Positions 53,718 through 60,891 of a stretch of 64,000 nucleotides of DNA are shown here, piece after piece. The stretch is from assembly GCA_020635015.1 (NCBI GenBank), contig JACKAP010000010.1:62001-126000 (forward strand), written 5' to 3'. The position numbers were made by a program, and so were the translations under genes. The stretch's first letter is position 1. Every line of letters starts with the position of its first letter. The notes below the pieces were generated by a model. It did no database searches. It was not told the origin of the DNA and worked only from the letters and a program-made list of their open reading frames with translations. The stretch is from Calditrichia bacterium (GTDB taxonomy: Bacteria; Calditrichota; Calditrichia; RBG-13-44-9; J075).

Positions 53718-54587
53718 TTACCGCTTTTTCTGCTTCCGCGGCGCCGGTTTCGGGGGCGGCGCGACTTCCACCGGGGGCGCCTGTTTAGCCCGGTAGTAGA
53801 GGTAAAGGCCGATCAGTACAAATGGTATACTGAGAAATTGGCCCATCGTCAATGGCAGCGCATTCTCCCAGGGAGTCTGCACTTCCTTGAAAAATTCGAC
53901 AAAAAAGCGGAAGCCGAAGACCATGAACAGGAACATCCCCAGCAGCAGCCCCGGCTCGGTGCGGGCTTTTTTGGCCTGGTAGGTGCGATAGAGGATAAAA
54001 AAGATCGCCAGATAGGCCAGCGCTTCGTAAATCTGCGCCGGATGCCGGGGCAGCGGATTGGCTTCGTGCCGCGGAAACAGAAACGCCCAGGGCACGTCGG
54101 TGACGCTGCCGACGATCTCGGAGTTGAACAGGTTGCCCAGACGGATAAAAAATCCCGACAGCGCTACCACAATCACCACCCGGTCGACGGTCCAAAAAAA
54201 GGTGATCCCCTTGCGGGAACGGGCATAGAGATAGATCGCGCTCAGAATGCCGATGGCGGCGCCGTGACTGGCCAGTCCCCCATGCCAGATCTTGAGGATT
54301 TCCAGGGGATTGGCCAGGTAATAGCCCGGCTCATAAAACAGACAATGCCCCAGCCGGGCCCCGATGATAGTGCCGGCGAAGACGAAATAAAACAGTGCTT
54401 CCATGTACTCGTCCGGTTTACCTTCCTCCTGGTAAATTCGCTGTACGATATAATAACCGAGCAGAAATGAGATGATAAACATCAAGCTGTACCAGCGGAG
54501 GGTAAAAAATCCGATGCTGAAGATCTCCGGGCTGACATTCCACTCAAATCCCTTCGGCCCACTCATAAAATGCACAAAAACTGCCAT
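53718..54587 (-). CDS. lgt: Prolipoprotein diacylglyceryl transferase
   Basis: GAGGAG precedes the ATG. The 289-residue multi-spanning protein has the Lgt features: FTLRWYSLMFIISF in TM1, ARLGHCLFYEP, the IWHGGLASHGA motif, and the signature FIRLGNLFNSEIVG with the essential Arg and Asn. It transfers diacylglyceryl from phosphatidylglycerol to the lipobox Cys of prelipoproteins in the inner membrane, including the lipoproteins of this window. The tail is a Pro/Lys-rich cytoplasmic extension (VEVAPPPKPAPRKQKKR). Confidence 0.97.
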   Translation of the reverse strand: MAVFVHFMSGPKGFEWNVSPEIFSIGFFTLRWYSLMFIISFLLGYYIVQRIYQEEGKPDEYMEALFYFVFAGTIIGARLGHCLFYEPGYYLANPLEILKIWHGGLASHGAAIGILSAIYLYARSRKGITFFWTVDRVVIVVALSGFFIRLGNLFNSEIVGSVTDVPWAFLFPRHEANPLPRHPAQIYEALAYLAIFFILYRTYQAKKARTEPGLLLGMFLFMVFGFRFFVEFFKEVQTPWENALPLTMGQFLSIPFVLIGLYLYYRAKQAPPVEVAPPPKPAPRKQKKR

Positions 54588-54646
54588 GAGACTCCTCTCG
54601 CGAAGAATCGATTTAAGAATAATTTGTCAAATCTAAATGCATAATA

Positions 54647-54732
54647 GCCACAGAGGCACAGAGCACACAGAGCACTGACAACTAAGACCTAACAACTGCC
54701 AACTATCTCTGTGATCTCTGTGTCTCTGTGGC
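54647..54732. repeat. CACAGAG-type palindrome
   Basis: GCCACAGAGGCACAGAGCAC is matched on the right by CTCTGTGTCTCTGTGGC (23 of 26 arm positions pair). It lies just upstream of lgt and includes degenerate CTGACAACT units in the middle. Confidence 0.85.
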
Positions 54733-54762
54733 AGTAGTTATCAATCCTAAAGGTCCAAAATA

Positions 54763-54803
54763 AAACCGGCACCGCAGACGCCTGGATCTTCCGATGCCGG
54801 TTT
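54763..54803 (-). terminator. Hairpin terminator of the heavy-metal-binding gene
   Basis: On the minus strand, AAACCGGCATCG pairs with CGGTGCCGGTTT and is followed by TATTTT, a classical intrinsic terminator 30 nt after the stop codon of the HMA gene. Confidence 0.75.
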
Positions 54804-54834
54804 ATTAATCGGATAAAATAAATCGAGCATGAAT

Positions 54835-55203
54835 CTATTGATTGGCCGCCAGACTGGCCGAATAGCCGGCTTTTTTGATGACATCGATCAGGTCTGCCTC
54901 GCTGACCTGAGCCGGATCGTATTTCAATTCGGCGCTGTTATTTTCCAGGCTGACCACCACGCTGCCGGGCAGTACGCCGCCGGTCTTGGTCAGGGCCCCC
55001 TGGATGGTGCCCACGCAGCCCTGGCAGGTCATCCCTTCTACCGCCAGTTTAACGGTGGAGGCATGGGCTTCGTCGATGTGGGTTTCCGCAACCGCTGCGG
55101 AGGATGCGGCCGGATCATCTGCTTTCGGGGTGTTGCTGTTGAAAACCAACAGCGCCACCAGGACCAGCGCCGCGCCGGCGAGTGCTGCAATCATATACTT
55201 CAT
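54835..55203 (-). CDS. Membrane-anchored heavy-metal-associated (HMA) domain protein
   Basis: The 122-residue product has one N-terminal hydrophobic helix (MIAALAGAALVLVALLVF), a flexible Ala/Asp-rich linker and an HMA domain (VKLAVEGMTCQGCVGTI) with metal-binding Cys60 and Cys63, ending DVIKKAGYSA. It resembles MerP/CopZ-type carriers but is exported or anchored, so it probably binds copper or another soft metal in the periplasm. No P-type ATPase is adjacent. The gene stands alone. Confidence 0.9.
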   Translation of the reverse strand: MKYMIAALAGAALVLVALLVFNSNTPKADDPAASSAAVAETHIDEAHASTVKLAVEGMTCQGCVGTIQGALTKTGGVLPGSVVVSLENNSAELKYDPAQVSEADLIDVIKKAGYSASLAANQ

Positions 55204-55416
55204 AAGGTTTACTCCTGTACTAAATTTTCACCGTTGCTGATGATTTATTCGGGTAAAAATGTATCATATCCGGCCGGGAAAAACAAGCGATTTATCAGGG
55301 TTTCAGGCAATGAAAAAAATGCTGTCATCTCCGGGACGATATGGCTATAATTATCCACGGATTATACGGATTAACACAGATTTGAATTGTTCCAGTGAGA
55401 ATCCGCAATGCAATCC

Positions 55417-55497
55417 CTCAAAACTTTGTTTTTTTAGAAACGATAATGAAAGTATTAAAAATGAGCATTTACCGATGAGCAATAAGCATTTACCATT
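55417..55497 (+). repeat. Flank repeats of the MITE-like locus without the element (empty-site-like)
   Basis: CTCAAAACTTTGTTTTTTTA at 55417-55436 matches 21297-21316, and ATGAGCATTTACC followed by GAGCAATAAGCATTTACCAT at 55461-55496 matches 21496-21531, in the same orientation. Here the two blocks are only about 24 bp apart; at the 21-kb locus the 147-bp element lies between them. Confidence 0.8.
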
Positions 55498-56980
55498 CGT
55501 AACGCACGATCCTCTCTTCATACTTTTTATCAGCCTCCTGCTACTGATTGCCCGTCCGGCATCATCGCAAGAAAGCGAGCGCCTCACCCCGGCGCAGGCA
55601 GAAGCGTTTGTCGCCCGACTCCTGCAACCGAACGGCGACATCTCCGAATGGGTCGATCCGGCCGTGCTGCAGCGCAGCCGGCGGCTGGGGATCGAATACC
55701 AGGGTCTGGTCAACAAGGTGCTGATCCAATACGACCTCGCCAATCCCATCAAAATCGCCCTGCGCGGCAAAAAGCTGCGCAAGACCCTGACCATCGACAC
55801 CCTGGAAGCTCCCTTCAGCCGGCTTATCGTCGGTGTTCCGGAAAAGGATTATGCGCAGCAGTTCTATTTCCGGGGCACGCGGCTGGTAGCGCCGGCCGAT
55901 TACCATACCCGCAACTGGGGGGAGGCTGAGTCACGCTATTTCCGCTTCCGCTTCAGCGAGCCGGCCGACTTCAACCACTATGCAGTGGAGGAGCTCGACC
56001 GCTTTGTGGCGGAAACCCTGGCGCTGCTGGAGGTGGACAGTGCCGGGCAGGCCCTGCTGGAACAGGAGAAAATTGTCTACCTGCTCTGTCACGACACCGA
56101 CGAGATGAAAGCGATCACCGGGTTTGAGTCGCGCGGCATCTACATCCTGGCGCAGGACCAGATCATCAGCACCTTCAACAGCCACCGCCATGAAGTGGCC
56201 CACCTGCTGATCAATTTCAAGCTGCGCAAGCTGCCGCTCTACACCCATCCCTTCCTGCAGGAGGGCTTCGCCTGCGCGGTGGGAGGGCGCGGGGGCAAAT
56301 CGGTGCGGGTGATCAACGAACTGGGCGCTTTTCTGCAAGCCAGCCGCTTTGTGGTCTACGAAGACATTCTCCCGCTGCAGGGCTTTCAGGATCACGATCC
56401 CTCCCTCAGCTACGCCCTGAGCGGCCTCTACAGCCGCTTTCTGCTGTCGCGCTGGACGCTGGCCGACTACCTGGCGTTCTACCAGGCGCACAGCGGCCGC
56501 TCCGAGCGCGCCCGCGGCAAGCCGCTTCAGGCTGGCAGCCTGCCTCCGGCGGAGGAATTTGCACGGTATGTGGAGACATTTCAGCTGGATAACTGGATTG
56601 CTTTCCCGGACAGTGCTCCAGAAGAAGCGCCGCTTCGGGAAGGCACCTGGGGCGGGATCTGGGACCTGGACGATGCCTATTATTTCCGCATCCGCAGCTC
56701 GCTACGCCTGACCCCGGCCGATCCGCCGGCGGATTTTCGCAGCCGGGAATTTGAGGAAATCTTCCCCGGCGAATCCTACCGGGGCCAGATGTACCTGCTG
56801 GAAGTAAAAGAAGGCGAGATCAAGCTGTTTAATTTCTACAACGCAGTGCTGGAAGCATTCTTCAGCAACGGCCTGACCACCGCGCCACGCGTGCTGCGCA
56901 ATGCGGTTGGCGAGTACGGATTTGCGATCAGCAAAAAGGCGTTTGGGCGACCGCTGGAGGAGATGCAGATCAGCGAGTGA
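55475..56980 (+). CDS. Secreted gluzincin-like metallopeptidase (peptidase MA-like)
   Basis: The 501-residue product has a signal peptide (LFILFISLLLLIARPASSQ). The zinc motif HRHEVAH (His239, Glu240, His243) is followed 19 residues later by a Glu in FLQEGFA (Glu263), the HExxH-x(n)-E pattern of peptidase MA clans. An N-terminal ~170-residue beta-rich region (RRLGIEYQGLVNKVLIQYDL) precedes it. It should act in the periplasm or outside; the substrate is unknown. The start codon and first eight codons (MSNKHLPF) lie inside an intergenic repeat and no SD is evident, so the start is uncertain. Confidence 0.72.
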   Translation: MSNKHLPFVTHDPLFILFISLLLLIARPASSQESERLTPAQAEAFVARLLQPNGDISEWVDPAVLQRSRRLGIEYQGLVNKVLIQYDLANPIKIALRGKKLRKTLTIDTLEAPFSRLIVGVPEKDYAQQFYFRGTRLVAPADYHTRNWGEAESRYFRFRFSEPADFNHYAVEELDRFVAETLALLEVDSAGQALLEQEKIVYLLCHDTDEMKAITGFESRGIYILAQDQIISTFNSHRHEVAHLLINFKLRKLPLYTHPFLQEGFACAVGGRGGKSVRVINELGAFLQASRFVVYEDILPLQGFQDHDPSLSYALSGLYSRFLLSRWTLADYLAFYQAHSGRSERARGKPLQAGSLPPAEEFARYVETFQLDNWIAFPDSAPEEAPLREGTWGGIWDLDDAYYFRIRSSLRLTPADPPADFRSREFEEIFPGESYRGQMYLLEVKEGEIKLFNFYNAVLEAFFSNGLTTAPRVLRNAVGEYGFAISKKAFGRPLEEMQISE

Positions 56981-57114
56981 TATTTGCTGGCTGCGCCAGT
57001 GATGTTTGCTCGCTCGCGCTCGCGATATTTGTCTGCTTCGCAGACGATGTTTGTTCGCTGCGCTCACGATGTTTGCCTTCGGCGATGTTTACTCGCTTTC
57101 GCTCGCGATGTTGA
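56979..57114. repeat. Array of mini-hairpins spaced by GATRTTTG
   Basis: GATATTTG/GATGTTTG/GATGTTTA/GATGTTGA occur at 56979, 57001, 57024, 57046, 57068, 57084 and 57107, a spacing of 22-23 nt with one 16-nt gap. The intervals are G/C-rich and three are perfect small hairpins: CTGGC-TGC-GCCAG, GTCTGC-TTC-GCAGAC and GCC-TTC-GGC. The first unit overlaps the peptidase stop codon. Confidence 0.8.
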
Positions 57115-57138
57115 TTATAAATTGAGGTGGGCCTGCGA

Positions 57139-57208
57139 ATTATTCCCCGCCTTTTCAAGGCGGGGACAGATTTGCGAAGCGTCCAGCAAGCAAATCAGGG
57201 GCGGTTGA
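57139..57208 (+). mobile_element. MITE-like element, truncated half copy
   Basis: AATTATTCCCCGCC, the GGCGGGGACAGATTT hairpin and GCGTCCAGCAAG match the left half of the 147-bp element and stop at the central palindrome (CAGGGGCGGTTGACC). The right half is absent. Confidence 0.78.
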
Positions 57209-57347
57209 CCTGTATGCACTCTGCCCCATGCATCTTTTCATTCCGCATTCCGAAATCTGTCACCGCCCTCCACGCATTAACCATTTGTTTTTTCTACCCC
57301 ATTCACCTATCTTATCACGAACCAAAATCACCATCAAGGAGCCCCCG

Positions 57348-60008
57348 ATGCAATTCACCCCTCCTTTTCCCAAATTGCATGATCTGAAACAGGAGTACAT
57401 CCGTTCCAACATCACCTACCAGCGCGGGCGGCAATTGCTGGATATGGAGATGTGCACCATCACCTCCCAGGATAAAGACAGCTACCAGTTTGCGGTGGAA
57501 GACCGTTTTGAAGACTACAACGTCTCAGTGGATTTAAAAGATCACACGCTCTCCCACACCTGCAATTGCGCCTCGCTGCTGCGCTGCTGCCATCATGCCG
57601 CGGCGGCGCTGCTGCTGCTGGACGAAAAGTTTCAGGAAGAGAGTGAAAAGACCGTTTCTGAACAGGGCGAGCCCTACACCCGGGAGGAAATGATCAAGCG
57701 GGTGCTGCGCGAGCGGGAGGAGCGGGCCGACCAGGAGACCTTCCGCATGGTGCCGGCGGATAATATCTTCGGGATTCACCAGATCATCACCTCCGCTCAC
57801 CGGCGCTACGAGATCACCATCCGCGACTTTGTGCATAAGAACGGTTACTGCTCCTGCCCGGATTACCAGACCAACAAGCTGGCCACCTGCAAGCACCTGA
57901 TCTTCGCCCTGCGCGACCTGCGCCGGCAATTCCCGGTGGGCAAACTGACCGACACCCAGCCCTATCCCTTTGTGGAGATCTATTGCGATCCATTGAACGA
58001 TTATCACATTACCTACTTCTACAAAGGCAATCTCAACCTGCAGGTGGCCTCGCTGCTGGAGAAATATTTCCAGGGAGACCGCTATATTCTTCCCGAGCGT
58101 TATCCCCAGTTCCTGAACTTCCTGCGCGAAGCGGGGGAGATTAAGAAAATTCTGGTGCGCCCGGAAGTAACCCACCGGATCGACAAGCATTTCGAACAGC
58201 AGCAGTTCGCCCGTCTGGCGGAGAGCATCACCCCGGATTTCGGCAAGATCAAGACCGCGTTATTCGACTATCAAAAAGAGGGGGTGCGCTTTTCCCTGTT
58301 CAAACCGGGCACCATCATCGCCGATGAGATGGGGCTGGGCAAGACCATCCAGGCCATCACGGTGGCGCTGCTCAAGCGCGACATCTTCGGCTTCCGGCGC
58401 ACCCTGGTGATCTGCCCCGCCTCTCTCAAGGAGCAGTGGAAGAAGGAGATCGCCCGCTTCACCGGAGAGCAGGCGGTGGTGATCGACGGCCCCCGCGACG
58501 AGCGCACCCGGCTCTACCGCGAATCGGAACATTATTTCCTGATCGCCAATTACGAAGCGGTGATGCGCGACGTCACTGCCCTGATGCAGCATCCTCCGGA
58601 CATGATCATCCTCGATGAGGCCCAACGAATCAAAAATTACGAGACCAAGACCTCCTACGCGGTCAAGGCAATTCCCAAGAAGCACTGTCTGGTGATTACC
58701 GGCACCCCGCTGGAGAACCGCCTGATCGACCTCTATTCGATCATGAACTTCATCGATCCCGAGATCCTGGCGCCGTTGTGGGAATTTTCCATGAACCACT
58801 GCTATTTCGACAAGAGCAAGAAGAATAAGATCACCGGCTACTACAATCTCCAGCAGTTGAAGGAGCGCCTGGCCCCCTGGGTGATCCGCCGGGAGAAGAA
58901 AGAGGTGCTGGACCAACTGCCCGACGTGCAGGAGATGAACGTGCCGATCACCCTCCACCCGGCGCAGCAGGAGATGCATGCCGGCATGGCCCGCTCCCTG
59001 GCGCCGATCATCACCAAGAAGCACAAAACGATCTATGACATGCAGCGCATTCAACAAATTCTCACCTCGATGCGGATGGTGTGCGACTCGACCTTCCTGA
59101 TCGACAAGGAGAGCAATTATTCGCCCAAGCTGGAAGAGCTGGAAGAGATCCTGCTGGAGAAGCTTGACATTCAGCAGCCGGGAAAGAAAGTGATCATTTT
59201 TTCCGAATGGAAGACCATGCTGCGTTTGATCGAGAAGATGCTCAAGGCCAACGGGATCCGCTCGGTCATGTTGACCGGCGAGGTGGCAGTGAAGAAACGC
59301 GGCAAACTGATCGAGACCTTCGAGCAGGACCCTGCCTGCAAGGTGTTCCTCTCCTCGGAAGCGGGCGGATCGGGCTTGAACCTGCAGATGGCCGACACCG
59401 TGATCAACTTCGAGCTGCCCTGGAACCCGGCGAAAAAGAACCAGCGCATCGGGCGGGTGCACCGCATCGGGCAGCAGTCATCCAAGATCACCGCCATCAA
59501 CCTGGTGGCGCGGCAAAGCATTGAGGAGCGCATTCTGGAAGGCATCGTGCTCAAGGAGTCCCTCTTCGATGCCGTGCTCAGCGAGGGCGACATGACCGAC
59601 GAGGTGGATTTCTCCTCCCGGGGCCGCTCGGTGTTCATCGAGCAGGTGGAGAAACTGATCCAGCCCTTCGAATATGCCGATGCCGAAGAAGCCGGCCCGG
59701 CCTTCGAGCCGGAGATTTCCGATGAGGGGATCGACCGCAGCACGCTGTTCAAGGAAACCGCCGAGAGCGGCACTCCCCGGGAAGCGGCCGGCCCGCCACC
59801 CGCCTCCCCAGCGCCGGGACCCCAATCGGCGGCGGCCGGCGAGATCCAGCCGGAAGCATTGGAAGCCACCCTCAACCAGGGCCTGCAGTTCCTGAGCGGC
59901 CTGATGCAGATGGCTACCGGAAAGACGCTCGCTACGGAGGGTCAGAGTATTTCGATCGATAAAGAGACCGGGGAGGTGGTGATGAAGTTTAAGCTGCCGA
60001 AGATGTGA
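57348..60008 (+). CDS. SNF2-family helicase/ATPase with two SWIM zinc fingers
   Basis: AAGGAG precedes the ATG at 57348; the longer frame from 57228 is not supported. The 886-residue product starts with two CxC...CxH SWIM-type zinc fingers (C72/C74/C80-81/H82-83, and C168/C170/C181/H183 in CSCPDYQTNKLATCKH). The SNF2 core has DEMGLGKT (326-333), LDEAQRIKN (DEAQ at 423), and a helicase C-terminal lobe with SSEAGGSGLNLQMADTVI and QRIGRVHRIGQ. A Pro/Ala-rich region and a short C-terminal segment follow. SWI2/SNF2 proteins of this type remodel protein-DNA complexes or translocate on DNA; the exact bacterial role is unknown. It overlaps the next repeat at its stop codon. Confidence 0.93.
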   Translation: MQFTPPFPKLHDLKQEYIRSNITYQRGRQLLDMEMCTITSQDKDSYQFAVEDRFEDYNVSVDLKDHTLSHTCNCASLLRCCHHAAAALLLLDEKFQEESEKTVSEQGEPYTREEMIKRVLREREERADQETFRMVPADNIFGIHQIITSAHRRYEITIRDFVHKNGYCSCPDYQTNKLATCKHLIFALRDLRRQFPVGKLTDTQPYPFVEIYCDPLNDYHITYFYKGNLNLQVASLLEKYFQGDRYILPERYPQFLNFLREAGEIKKILVRPEVTHRIDKHFEQQQFARLAESITPDFGKIKTALFDYQKEGVRFSLFKPGTIIADEMGLGKTIQAITVALLKRDIFGFRRTLVICPASLKEQWKKEIARFTGEQAVVIDGPRDERTRLYRESEHYFLIANYEAVMRDVTALMQHPPDMIILDEAQRIKNYETKTSYAVKAIPKKHCLVITGTPLENRLIDLYSIMNFIDPEILAPLWEFSMNHCYFDKSKKNKITGYYNLQQLKERLAPWVIRREKKEVLDQLPDVQEMNVPITLHPAQQEMHAGMARSLAPIITKKHKTIYDMQRIQQILTSMRMVCDSTFLIDKESNYSPKLEELEEILLEKLDIQQPGKKVIIFSEWKTMLRLIEKMLKANGIRSVMLTGEVAVKKRGKLIETFEQDPACKVFLSSEAGGSGLNLQMADTVINFELPWNPAKKNQRIGRVHRIGQQSSKITAINLVARQSIEERILEGIVLKESLFDAVLSEGDMTDEVDFSSRGRSVFIEQVEKLIQPFEYADAEEAGPAFEPEISDEGIDRSTLFKETAESGTPREAAGPPPASPAPGPQSAAAGEIQPEALEATLNQGLQFLSGLMQMATGKTLATEGQSISIDKETGEVVMKFKLPKM

Positions 60009-60122
60009 ATGGGTGAATGGGTGAATGGGGAAAAACGGACGTAGGAGCGAGTCGCGAGTCGCTCCTACCCACCTCACATCCATCATCCACCCATCCACCC
60101 ATCCACCCATCCACCCATCCAC
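60004..60122. repeat. Palindromic repeat with GGGTGAAT octamer arms (copy 3)
   Basis: TGGGTGAA units on the left (starting on the SNF2 stop codon) face CATCCACC units repeated five times on the right. The core GTAGGAGCGAGTCGCGAG with CGCTCCTAC is a 28-nt near-palindrome, and its GTCGCGAGTCGC plus GGGGAAAAACGGAC are the inverse of the core at 8960-8996. Confidence 0.87.
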
Positions 60123-60365
60123 CTTCAAATATTTATTAAAATTTATGCAAATTCTTCTTGCCTAGAATTTGTGAATTTTGTATTTATTAGTGCGCCAGCC
60201 TACCAGGGACGGTAATCCAACGCAAACATCTTTCGGGCATGCGGGGAATAGAAAGTTCTCCCCGGGAGGAGCGTATTTCTAAGTTTTTGAATTTTTGGGT
60301 TTTATTCAGCCAAGTTCGTTTCTATATTGGGCGCTTTATACGGAAATAACCAGGTACCGTCGACA
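60123..60365. other. A/T-rich upstream region of the adenylyltransferase gene
   Basis: No gene is seen. The left part is strongly A/T-rich (60123-60200), suitable for a promoter, with FCB-like TTTG boxes present, but no single promoter can be fixed by eye. The ribosome binding site of the next gene is weak. Confidence 0.45.
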
Positions 60366-60866
60366 ATGGACAGTCTCTCAAAAATCAAAACCCGCGATGC
60401 CCTCACTGCAGTCCGGGCCGACTTGGCCGCGCAGGGACAGGTGGTGGTATTCACCAACGGCTGCTTCGACATCCTGCACCGCGGACATGTGGAATACCTG
60501 GAGAAAGCACGCCAGTGCGGCGATGCGCTGGTGATCGGGCTAAACAGCGACGATTCGGTGCGCCGCCTGAAAGGCGCCTACCGCCCCCTGGTGCCGGAAG
60601 CTGACCGGGCATTCCTGCTGGCCGCCCTGGCGGCGGTCGACTACGTCACCATCTTCCCGGAAGACACCCCCCAGTCATTGATCGAAGCCCTGCAGCCGGA
60701 CGTGCTGGTCAAGGGCGGCGACTATCAGCTCAATACCATCGTCGGCCGCGAAGTAGTGGAAAAACACGGGGGCAAAGTGCTGACCATCCCGCTGGTGCCC
60801 AACCGGTCCACCAGCAATATTATTCAAACCATTGTCGACCTGACCAAACAAGGCATCTTCAACTAA
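60366..60866 (+). CDS. rfaE2: D-glycero-beta-D-manno-heptose 1-phosphate adenylyltransferase
   Basis: I chose MDSLSKIKTRDAL as the start; an ATG 39 nt upstream is possible. The 166-residue nucleotidyltransferase has TNGCFDILHRGHVEYLEKA with the HxGH motif, GLNSDDSVRRLKG, PEADRAFLLAALAAVDYV and VKGGDYQLNTIVGREVV. This matches the C-terminal (RfaE domain II/HldE-C) stand-alone form, which makes ADP-heptose for the LPS inner core from heptose 1-phosphate and ATP. The kinase half is not adjacent. The next gene starts 25 nt downstream, so they likely share a transcript. Confidence 0.93.
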   Translation: MDSLSKIKTRDALTAVRADLAAQGQVVVFTNGCFDILHRGHVEYLEKARQCGDALVIGLNSDDSVRRLKGAYRPLVPEADRAFLLAALAAVDYVTIFPEDTPQSLIEALQPDVLVKGGDYQLNTIVGREVVEKHGGKVLTIPLVPNRSTSNIIQTIVDLTKQGIFN

Positions 60867-60891
60867 ATCTTCACTGGAGGAGAGTTCGGGC

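Noticed and set aside
56979..57114. CRISPR array
   Set aside because: The repeats are only 8 nt, the spacers are short and self-complementary, and no cas gene is present.
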